A stretch of DNA of 6,018 nucleotides from Chloroflexota bacterium (GTDB lineage: Bacteria; Chloroflexota; Anaerolineae; Anaerolineales; UBA11858), in contig DOTA01000456.1 in the NCBI GenBank assembly GCA_003513015.1, positions 13,745 through 19,762 on the forward strand. The letters run 5' to 3'. Below the pieces are notes generated by a model, which saw nothing but the letters and a program-made list of their open reading frames with translations, did no database searches and was not told where the DNA came from. The translations under genes and the position numbers were made by a program. Shown piece after piece: positions 1-6,018 of the stretch; the stretch's first letter is position 1, and every line of letters starts with the position of its first letter.

Positions 1-1
1 A

Positions 2-40
2 ATTCCGGTTGTTCCTGTTGAAATTGAATTAACCGATTGA
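2..40 (+). CDS. C-terminal end of an unidentified upstream gene (partial)
   Basis: An open frame enters from the left edge and ends at the TGA at 38-40, giving the tail IPVVPVEIELTD. It lies 22 bases before the ATG at 63, so it could be co-transcribed with the PII-like/CBS gene. Thirteen codons are too few to identify a family. The call rests only on the open frame and the tight, operon-like spacing, so it may be spurious. Confidence 0.35.
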   Translation: MPVVPVEIELTD

Positions 41-52
41 AGTTCTCTTAGT

Positions 53-56
53 GGAG
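53..56 (+). promoter_or_regulatory. Shine-Dalgarno GGAG that fixes the start of the PII-like/CBS gene
   Basis: GGAG at 53-56 lies 6 bases before the ATG at 63. The alternative in-frame GTG at 51 overlaps this motif, so GTG-51 is better read as part of the ribosome binding site than as the start codon. Confidence 0.7.
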
Positions 57-62
57 ATAAAA

Positions 63-1016
63 ATGCCTGAAGTTCAACCGACCCTGGTAGTGGTTATCTT
101 ACAAAATGCCAACCTACTATCCGATCTGCTGCATGCCTGGCACCGCGTAGGAGTTCCGGGCAGTACCATTTTGTTCAGCGCTGGCGGCCATGAAGCCGTA
201 AACATGGTTCGGCGCAGCGGATTGGGAAACCTCTTGAATGTTTTCGATCAAGATCGAGGCACCCAACGCACGATTTTGAGCATCATTGATGATCCCGAAA
301 TTTTGGAAGTCGCCATCGCAGAAGCTGACCGGATCGTCAAAAGTTTTGATAGCCCCAACAGCGGGATTCTCTTCACCCTCCCGATTGGGCGGGTGTTCGG
401 ACTACAAAAATGGGGCCAACCCCATCGAGAAACCGAAACATCAAAAGATGAACCAGACCCCGAAGAAAAAAGCGCGGCCCGCTTGCTGCAATGGTTCGAA
501 GAAGATGTCAAAAGCCGCTATGGTGAAGACGCCATCAAAGATTGGACTCGGCAGCGCAACATTCCGGTTTCCGAAATCATCCCTCTGCTAGATTTACAGC
601 CCACGATTGTGCAAATGAATACCCCGTTGATCGAAGTGATGACTCAGCTCCTTGCCAATCCTGGTGTTCCGGCGGCCTGCGTGGTCAACACCGAGGGCCG
701 TCTGATGGGTGTGATTCCTATCAAAGCCCTGGCCGATGTGATGATGATCCCCGTCATGCCCGAAGCCTATCTCCACGATCCCGAAGAATACGAAAAAGCC
801 CTGCGCTACGCCCACATTACGGATGAGCATATCGCCGCGGGTGTGATGAAAGACCCTATTTTCATGCTGGAAGATGAGACTCTTGAACAAGTTTACGAGC
901 GGATGCGCGAGCATCATCTCTCTGGCGTGCCGGTGGTCGATAAGCGCTATCACGTCATGGGATTTATTACGCTTTTGGGACTGATGGCTGTGTGCTTTCC
1001 GGTTGGAGAGTGGTGA
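63..1016 (+). CDS. PII-like domain fused to a tandem CBS-domain pair; putative nucleotide-sensing regulator
   Basis: The protein has 317 residues counted from ATG-63. Residues about 5-117 resemble the PII (GlnB-like) ferredoxin fold: a first strand LVVVI, a helix, then GVPGST (30-35) at the place of the GlnB GxxGMT motif, and later a strand ILFTLPIGRVF matching the GlnB IFVxxVxRVxRI segment. The T-loop tyrosine and the TGKxGDGK ATP-binding loop are missing; DSPNSG stands there instead, so classical ATP/2-oxoglutarate binding is doubtful. A charged linker (about 120-175) leads to two CBS motifs, about 183-232 and 250-310. The second is clear, with a VMKDP start (261) and an HLSGVPVVD core. CBS pairs usually bind adenine nucleotides or SAM. 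There is no signal peptide or membrane segment, so it is likely cytosolic. The CBS call is firm, the PII-like call moderate and the ligand unknown. Confidence 0.8.
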   Translation: MPEVQPTLVVVILQNANLLSDLLHAWHRVGVPGSTILFSAGGHEAVNMVRRSGLGNLLNVFDQDRGTQRTILSIIDDPEILEVAIAEADRIVKSFDSPNSGILFTLPIGRVFGLQKWGQPHRETETSKDEPDPEEKSAARLLQWFEEDVKSRYGEDAIKDWTRQRNIPVSEIIPLLDLQPTIVQMNTPLIEVMTQLLANPGVPAACVVNTEGRLMGVIPIKALADVMMIPVMPEAYLHDPEEYEKALRYAHITDEHIAAGVMKDPIFMLEDETLEQVYERMREHHLSGVPVVDKRYHVMGFITLLGLMAVCFPVGEW

Positions 1017-1112
1017 TTGGGTCGAAAAATAAGTACGAATAGCCTATCAAAAAGCTAACAAAACACTCCAAAAGGTAAGAGAATCATCGAAGTTGAGGTA
1101 GAATACACCGCT

Positions 1113-1127
1113 GGGCTGAACCAGCCC
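1113..1127 (+). other. Small hairpin in the gap before mtnA
   Basis: GGGCT (1113-1117) pairs with AGCCC (1123-1127) around a 5-base loop. An alternative pairing is GCTGG (1110-1114) with CCAGC (1121-1125). No T-run follows, so it is not a standard intrinsic terminator. The rest of the gap (1017-1195) holds a possible lone -10 box TAGAAT at 1099-1104 without a convincing -35, and the 10-bp palindrome TGAATATTCA at 1155-1164. No S-box or other SAM/SAH riboswitch core was found here. Confidence 0.35.
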
Positions 1128-1163
1128 GCAATCTTTACGGAAAACGAGTTGGCCTGAATATTC

Positions 1164-1184
1164 AATCCCCAATCTCTAATCTCA
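1164..1184 (+). repeat. Three tandem degenerate heptamers before the mtnA ribosome binding site
   Basis: AATCCCC, AATCTCT and AATCTCA follow one another without a gap and run into the AAAGGA ribosome binding site (1184-1189). The style resembles the short tandem heptamers described in cyanobacterial intergenic DNA, but three degenerate units could also arise by chance. Confidence 0.4.
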
Positions 1185-1195
1185 AAGGATAAATG

Positions 1196-2239
1196 ATGAG
1201 AACCGTAGCGTGGAACTACGACACCCATAAACTCCAAATGATCGACCAACGGCTACTCCCTGGAACGTTCGAGGTAGCCGTTTTTGATGATTATCGCGCC
1301 GTGGCCCAGGCCATCACCGATATGGTGGTGCGCGGTGCGCCTGCCATTGGGGCGACAGCAGCCTTCGGCATGGCTTTGGCAGCGCAACAATCGAAGGCTC
1401 GCGATGTAAGTGCACTCTTAAGGGATCTCAAAATCGCATCCGATGTTTTGAAACAGGCTCGTCCCACGGCTGTAAATCTGGCCTGGGCTATCGACCGTAT
1501 CTCGGAAAGAACCATCGACCTTGATAGCGGTGTCGATGCTGTAAAAGAGACCTTACTGGCCGAAGCGCAGCGCATCGCCGATGAAGATGTGGAAATCAAC
1601 CAGCGCATGGCCCGTCATGGCGCTGAACTAATCGAAGATGGTGACACCATTATCCATCATTGCAACACTGGCGCACTCGCCACCGTTGATTGGGGAACCG
1701 CTCTGGGTGTGATCCGCATGGCACACGAACAGGGCAAGAAAATCCACGTTTTGGTAGATGAAACTCGCCCCCGCCTGCAAGGCTCCCGCCTGACCGCCTG
1801 GGAATTGACCCAATATGGCATCCCCTTTGACATCATCTCCGATAACGCTGCCGGATATTTTCTAAGCAGCGGTGCCGTGCAAAAATGTTTCGTCGGTTCC
1901 GACCGTACTGCCGCTAACGGCGATGTGGCTAACAAAATCGGCACGTATATGCTGGCGCTGGCGGCCCACGATAACGGTATCCCTTTCTATCCGGTGGTAC
2001 CCACCTCTACGGTAGATTTGACGCTTAAAACCGGGGCTGAGATTCCCATCGAGGAACGGAACCCCTCCGAAGTTCTCAGTCTGACTTTTCAAGGGCTGGC
2101 AGCCCACCCCGAGGGCGCATCGGCCCGCAATCCTGCTTTCGATGTCACACCCGCGCGCCTCGTCACGGGCATCGTCACCGAAAATGGCATCGCTTATCCA
2201 CCATTTGAAACCAGTCTTGCAAAAATGGTGAAGGGGTAA
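1196..2239 (+). CDS. mtnA: S-methyl-5-thioribose-1-phosphate isomerase (MtnA)
   Basis: MtnA converts 5-methylthioribose-1-phosphate to methylthioribulose-1-phosphate, a cytosolic step in recycling methylthioadenosine from SAM use. The family is related to eIF2B. The 347-residue product has the usual full length. Visible motifs are the opening MRTVAW, RGAPAIG (46-52), [10 protein letters not shown] with the catalytic Cys156, [17 protein letters not shown], and [18 protein letters not shown] with the catalytic Asp236. The 80-residue Cys-Asp spacing equals that of B. subtilis Cys160/Asp240. Two ATGs lie side by side (1193, 1196). I chose 1196 because AGGA (1186-1189) is 6 bases away, against 3 for 1193, and family members often start MRT. 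It heads a block with adoK and ahcY. No other methionine-salvage gene is visible. The archaeal ribose-1,5-bisphosphate isomerase relative is less likely given the full MtnA motif set. Confidence 0.95.
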   Translation: MRTVAWNYDTHKLQMIDQRLLPGTFEVAVFDDYRAVAQAITDMVVRGAPAIGATAAFGMALAAQQSKARDVSALLRDLKIASDVLKQARPTAVNLAWAIDRISERTIDLDSGVDAVKETLLAEAQRIADEDVEINQRMARHGAELIEDGDTIIHHCNTGALATVDWGTALGVIRMAHEQGKKIHVLVDETRPRLQGSRLTAWELTQYGIPFDIISDNAAGYFLSSGAVQKCFVGSDRTAANGDVANKIGTYMLALAAHDNGIPFYPVVPTSTVDLTLKTGAEIPIEERNPSEVLSLTFQGLAAHPEGASARNPAFDVTPARLVTGIVTENGIAYPPFETSLAKMVKG

Positions 2240-2248
2240 ATTCGTTGA

Positions 2249-2329
2249 ATAGTGCAATCGTTGGGTAGTTATGAAGTTACCGGCCCAACTATCTAGCCAA
2301 CTAAAACCCGAACTATCTAACTGCCTAAC
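2249..2329 (+). repeat. TAGTT/AACTA inverted-arm repeat element between mtnA and adoK
   Basis: A perfect stem GTTGGG (2260-2265) / CCCAAC (2284-2289) encloses an 18-base loop. The left side has TAGT units at 2250 and 2266, which are 16 bases apart. The right side has the direct repeat AACTATCTA at 2287 and 2311 (24 apart), followed by AAC at 2319 and 2327 (8 apart). The element fills most of the 90-base gap and ends directly at the adoK ATG. It resembles the element at 3276-3360. G is scarce in the last 30 bases. Confidence 0.6.
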
Positions 2330-3275
2330 ATGAACATCATTCTCACCGGCTCTGTAGCCTACGATTACTTGATGACCTTTCCCGGTCTCTTCAAAGAATA
2401 TATCCTGCGCGATAAACTGGAGCATATCAGCCTCTCCTTTTTGGTTGATAACATGGTCAAACGGCGCGGCGGTATCGCCCCCAATATCGCCCATACCCTG
2501 GCACTTTTGGGCGAAAAACCGCGCATTATGGCTACCGTCGGCGAAGACTTTGCCGAGTACCGCACCAAACTCGAAGAAATCGGCGTGGATACCAGCCTGA
2601 TGAAAGTTATCCCGGGCGTTTTCACCGCATCTTTTTTCTGCAACACCGATCAGTCCAATGCCCAAATTGCCAGTTTTTACCCCGGCGCCATGGGCTACGC
2701 CGGGCAGCTTTCATTCTGCGAACTTGATGACAAACCCGATTGGGTGGTGATTTCACCCAACTCGCCTGATGCGATGGTCAAGTACCCGCAAGAATGCCAA
2801 AAGTTAGGAATCCCTTATTTGTACGATCCCAGCCAGCAAATTCCCCGCATGACTGGGGAAGCGTTGAGATCAGGCGTGGAGGGTGCATCCGCCTTGATGG
2901 TGAACGATTACGAATTCGAGTTGATCCTGAAACAAACCGGGATGGGCTTATCTGAAATTTTAGAGGGTTGCCGTTTTACGGTGGTGACGCGCGGCGAGGC
3001 CGGCGCTACCGTTTACGTAGATGGAGATGAAATTCAAATCCCGATTGTGCCACCGATAACCATTGCTGATCCCACCGGTGTTGGCGATGCTTTCCGCGGC
3101 GGCTTCATTTCAGGGTTCGCACACGGCTTCGATTGGGAAATCTGCGGTAAAATGGGAGCCTTGGCTGCCACCTACTGCCTGGAACACGATGGCCCGCAAG
3201 AGCATTTTTACACCCCGCAAGAATTTATTCTGCGCTATCGAGAGCATTTTGAGGATGGCGGAGTACTAAATCAAT

Positions 3276-3286
<11 letters not shown>
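2330..3286 (+). CDS. adoK: Adenosine kinase, PfkB/ribokinase family (actinobacterial AdoK type)
   Basis: AdoK phosphorylates adenosine to AMP with ATP in the cytosol. The 318-residue product resembles M. tuberculosis AdoK (recalled, not aligned) along its length. It opens MNIILTGSVAYDYLMTFPG, followed by SLSFLVDN and RRGGIAPNIA, the substrate-side segments around residues 35-60. Further shared blocks are the ASFYPGAM stretch, DPSQQ, NDYE and the PfkB signature DPTGVGDAFRGGF with the catalytic base Asp253. The start aligns with the mycobacterial start, yet no Shine-Dalgarno lies in the 20 bases before the ATG, which is odd beside ahcY. Its place between mtnA and ahcY fits removal of the adenosine released by AhcY. 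The last codons and the stop lie within a repeat element (3276-3360). Other PfkB sugar kinases are a weaker alternative because the sequence follows AdoK rather than ribokinase or fructokinase patterns. Confidence 0.9.
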
Positions 3287-4627
<1,341 letters not shown>

Positions 4628-4646
4628 GAGTTCCAAATTTCAGGAT

Positions 4647-4667
4647 GCAAGTCGCAAGTTTCAAGCC
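4647..4667 (+). repeat. Three degenerate heptamers leading into the terminator
   Basis: GCAAGTC, GCAAGTT and TCAAGCC run consecutively downstream of ahcY, and the last overlaps the 5' arm of the terminator stem. As before mtnA, the unit is 7 bases. Three imperfect units give only modest support. Confidence 0.35.
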
Positions 4668-4690
4668 CGTCAGCAATGGCGGGCTTTTTT
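4663..4690 (+). terminator. Intrinsic terminator after ahcY
   Basis: AAGCCCGTC (4663-4671) pairs with GGCGGGCTT (4678-4686), a 9-bp stem with one G-U pair and the 6-base loop AGCAAT. Six T's follow at 4685-4690. There is no matching T-run on the other strand, so it acts in the + direction and closes the mtnA-adoK-ahcY block. Confidence 0.9.
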
Positions 4691-4846
4691 ATTTAGAATC
4701 GAGCAAACGATGAACCAGGGCGATCAAATATTTGTATTACTTTCAGATACACCTGCGAATAAAATCACATTTCGAGCGGAATAATTTGAATAGCGTAAAA
4801 AAATAATAAAACTCCCCAGGAAAAGGTAAAATTCAAACGCCTTTCC
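4691..4846. other. Non-coding AT-rich spacer upstream of the gntR promoter
   Basis: No convincing gene is present between the terminator and the promoter. The spacer holds an inverted repeat TTTGAAT (4785-4791) / ATTCAAA (4831-4837), and an imperfect one, GGAAAAGG (4819-4826) / CCTTTCC (4840-4846), that abuts the -35 box. Either could be a regulator site, but neither is distinctive. Confidence 0.4.
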
Positions 4847-4875
4847 TTGACGGATCATCATTGATTTGCTACTAT
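4847..4875 (+). promoter_or_regulatory. Sigma70-type promoter for the gntR gene
   Basis: TTGACG at 4847-4852 matches the -35 consensus at five of six bases. TACTAT at 4870-4875 matches TATAAT at four of six, with an ideal 17-base spacer. The start of transcription is expected near 4882, inside the first dyad. An alternative -10, TATAAG at 4873-4878, would give an unfavourable 20-base spacer. Confidence 0.65.
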
Positions 4876-4879
4876 AAGC

Positions 4880-4894
4880 CTTGCTGATAGCAAG
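4880..4894. promoter_or_regulatory. Dyad at the predicted transcription start; candidate operator
   Basis: CTTGCT and AGCAAG form perfect 6-bp arms around GAT. The dyad covers the predicted +1 of the gntR promoter, where a bound repressor would block initiation. Its 15-bp size suits a winged-helix dimer of the GntR family, but it does not show the usual GT...AC half-site core. An RNA hairpin at the 5' end of the transcript is an alternative reading. Confidence 0.5.
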
Positions 4895-4898
4895 ATTA

Positions 4899-4916
4899 GA
4901 TATTATATATAATATC
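4899..4916. promoter_or_regulatory. Perfect 18-bp palindrome in the gntR leader; candidate operator
   Basis: GATATTATATATAATATC reads the same on both strands over all 18 bases. It sits about 17-35 bases after the predicted start of transcription and 33 bases before the ATG at 4950. GntR-family repressors often bind palindromes in their own leader, so autoregulation is the simplest inference. AT-rich DNA raises the chance of accidental palindromes, but a perfect 18-mer is long. Confidence 0.55.
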
Positions 4917-4949
4917 CCCGTTCAAGATGCAAACCAGATCGTGCGGATC

Positions 4950-5630
4950 ATGTCAGATAAAAATGATTTTTATCACCCCCAATTGAACAAAAAAGTTTCC
5001 GATCACATCCGAGAAGCAATTCTCCGGGGAGATTTTCAGCCGGGTGAGTGGATCCGTCAGAAGCGCATCGCCGATGAATTAGGAATCAGCCAAATGCCAG
5101 TACGCGAAGCACTCAAAAGGCTGGCCGTGGAAGGTTTGGTAGAGCATATTCCCTATCGGGGGGTGCGGGTGGTCACCTTTTCGCTGGAAGATATTGCAGA
5201 TTTATACGCCCAGCGGGCCTATTTGGAAGGCAGGGCCGCCAAAGCCGCGGCAAAACACATCACTGCCGAGCAACTCAGCGAATTATTGGGGTTACAAACC
5301 CTAATGGAACAAAATCTATCTCCAAGTAATGTGCAAGAATATCGCGAACTTAACCGTTGCTTCCATCAAATCGTCTATCGCAGCAGCCAGCGCAAATATT
5401 TGATCCGGACACTTGATCAACTTTGGTTAGCGTTTCCCACTATGCTTTTTGCTCATTTCATGCAAACATCAAGCCTGCCATTACCCCGCGAGGAGGCAGC
5501 CGACATGGAAGAACACCAAGGAATTATTGCCGCGCTCAAGGTAGGGGATAGTGATAAAGCTGAACTAAGCGTTATGAATCATATATTGGCATCAGGAGAG
5601 GCATTCATTGCGTTCCTGAATGCAAAGTAA
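4950..5630 (+). CDS. GntR-family transcriptional regulator, FadR subfamily (FCD domain)
   Basis: This is a 226-residue DNA-binding regulator of usual length. The N-terminal winged helix-turn-helix (about 12-75) contains KVSDHIREAILRGDFQPGE, then RIADELGISQMPVREALKRL as the helix-turn-helix, and EGLVEHIPYRGVRVV as the wing. The C-terminal all-helical FCD ligand domain (about 80-220) keeps the metal-site pattern: Asn135 and His139 in NRCFH, His189 in EEHQ, and His211 in MNHI. The first ligand is Asn, where many relatives have Asp. ATG-4950 was chosen because an in-frame TTG at 4881 falls at the predicted transcription start and would place the operator-like dyads inside the gene. The ribosome binding site is weak (GGA at 4945-4947). 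No terminator separates it from the downstream substrate-binding protein, suggesting that it controls that transporter. The effector is unknown, perhaps a carboxylate as for many FCD proteins. Confidence 0.92.
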   Translation: MSDKNDFYHPQLNKKVSDHIREAILRGDFQPGEWIRQKRIADELGISQMPVREALKRLAVEGLVEHIPYRGVRVVTFSLEDIADLYAQRAYLEGRAAKAAAKHITAEQLSELLGLQTLMEQNLSPSNVQEYRELNRCFHQIVYRSSQRKYLIRTLDQLWLAFPTMLFAHFMQTSSLPLPREEAADMEEHQGIIAALKVGDSDKAELSVMNHILASGEAFIAFLNAK

Positions 5631-5703
5631 ATGGAGGTGAAAATAAAGGCTTACAAAAATACACGATCGCATCCGCCAAAGTTCATTTCAATCAAACCAA
5701 ATG

Positions 5704-5709
5704 AAAGGA
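5704..5709 (+). promoter_or_regulatory. Shine-Dalgarno AAAGGA of the lipoprotein gene
   Basis: AAAGGA at 5704-5709 lies 10 bases before the ATG at 5720. It supports that start, which also gives a well-formed lipoprotein signal peptide. Confidence 0.65.
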
Positions 5710-5719
5710 AACAAACCCC

Positions 5720-6018
5720 ATGAAGAAGAATCCCCTTTTGCTACTCCTCGCTATTTTTGTGATCGCCAGCATGCTACTAACCGCATGTGGCGGTAGTGAT
5801 ACGCCCGCTCCCGAGGCACCTGCCGCTGGAGAAGCTGCCACCGAAGCACCCGCCGCTGAAGCACCCGCCGCTGAGGGACCCGCTGCTGAGGAACCTACCG
5901 CTGAAGCACCCGCTGCCGAGCGCAAAGTCGCCACCTTCATCTTTACCCAGGAATTTGACACCCTGAACCCCCTTTATACCAATATGTGGTTTTCAGGGAT
6001 CACCTTCCAAATTTGGAA
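5720..6018 (+). CDS. Lipoprotein, probable family-5 ABC-transporter substrate-binding protein (5' part only)
   Basis: Ninety-nine codons are visible and the frame is open at the right edge. The start MKKNPLLLLLAIFVIASMLLTAC is a lipoprotein signal peptide: Lys2-Lys3, a hydrophobic core, and a lipobox LTAC with Cys23 as the predicted lipidated residue after cleavage. A flexible Ala/Pro/Glu linker (about 28-67) would hold the domain off the membrane. The mature domain begins near RKVATFIFTQEFDTLNPLYTNMW, which resembles the N-terminal strand and the LDP/LNP motif of peptide/nickel/oligopeptide-binding proteins. It should act outside the cytoplasmic membrane, delivering ligand to an ABC permease expected beyond the window. 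The family call rests on about 30 residues of the mature domain, so another extracellular solute-binding family is possible. Confidence 0.8.
   Translation, partial: MKKNPLLLLLAIFVIASMLLTACGGSDTPAPEAPAAGEAATEAPAAEAPAAEGPAAEEPTAEAPAAERKVATFIFTQEFDTLNPLYTNMWFSGITFQIW
5816..5920 (+). repeat. Seven 15-bp in-frame repeats coding for an APAAE-type linker
   Basis: Seven consecutive 15-base units start at 5816, 5831, 5846, 5861, 5876, 5891 and 5906. They encode APAAG, EAATE, APAAE, APAAE, GPAAE, EPTAE and APAAE (residues 33-67 of the lipoprotein). Units three and four differ by a single base, which points to recent slippage or duplication. Such linkers are common after the lipidated Cys of Chloroflexota-type solute-binding proteins. 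Confidence 0.85.

Noticed and set aside
1017..1195. SAM (S-box) or SAH riboswitch before mtnA, and likewise in the gaps before adoK and ahcY
   Set aside because: Expected from the function of the genes, but none of the three leaders shows the conserved S-box core or an SAH-riboswitch-like core. The visible hairpins are simple and lack a following T-run.
1862..2665. 267-codon minus-strand ORF across the mtnA end, the gap and the adoK start
   Set aside because: It lies opposite two strongly supported genes, spans the repeat element, and its translation matches no family I recognise. It is best explained as a shadow frame.
4710..4784. 24-codon ORF between the terminator and the gntR promoter
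   Set aside because: It has no ribosome binding site and no promoter, and the product is not recognisable. An ORF this short is expected by chance.
4881..4949. N-terminal extension of the GntR protein from TTG-4881
   Set aside because: It would start at the predicted transcription start with no leader, would place both dyads in coding sequence, and adds residues not typical of the family. ATG-4950 gives the normal length.
5692..5961. 89-codon minus-strand ORF rich in Ala, Gly and Ser
   Set aside because: It is the reverse reading of the APAAE-coding 15-bp repeats of the lipoprotein gene. The low complexity keeps the frame open.

Overview
This window looks like chromosomal DNA of an anaerobic or facultative bacterium, most plausibly a Chloroflexota (Anaerolineae-like) member. 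That is an inference from three things: an actinobacterial-type adenosine kinase beside a short, archaeal/Thermotoga-type S-adenosylhomocysteinase; a lipoprotein with a long Ala/Pro/Glu linker after its lipobox; and balanced base composition. No rRNA or other taxonomic marker is present, so the assignment is tentative. All supported genes are on the + strand. No tRNA, rRNA, CRISPR array, transposon or phage gene was seen.

Layout. (1) 1-1016: the last codons of an unidentified upstream gene, then a protein joining a PII-like N-terminal domain to a C-terminal CBS pair. (2) 1196-4627: a three-gene block, mtnA (methylthioribose-1-phosphate isomerase), adoK (adenosine kinase, PfkB family) and ahcY (adenosylhomocysteinase), closed by a clear intrinsic terminator at 4663-4690. 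(3) 4691-4949: a regulatory region with a good sigma70-type promoter followed by two perfect dyads, 4880-4894 and 4899-4916. (4) 4950-5630: a GntR/FadR-type (FCD) regulator. (5) 5720-6018: the start of a lipoprotein that looks like a family-5 (peptide/nickel type) ABC-transporter substrate-binding protein, running off the right edge.

How the genes work together. The central block recycles by-products of S-adenosylmethionine use. AhcY splits S-adenosylhomocysteine into homocysteine and adenosine. AdoK converts the adenosine to AMP, which pulls the reversible AhcY reaction forward. MtnA handles the methylthioribose-1-phosphate formed from methylthioadenosine. The GntR gene probably represses itself through the dyads at its promoter, and it may control the downstream transporter, since no terminator separates them.

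The least expected non-coding signal is a pair of related intergenic elements, before adoK and before ahcY. They are built of short TAGTT/AACTA units with a mostly 8-nt spacing, arranged as inverted arms around a TTGGG...CCCAA stem. The second runs into the 3' end of adoK and supplies its stop codon. I do not recognise this repeat family.
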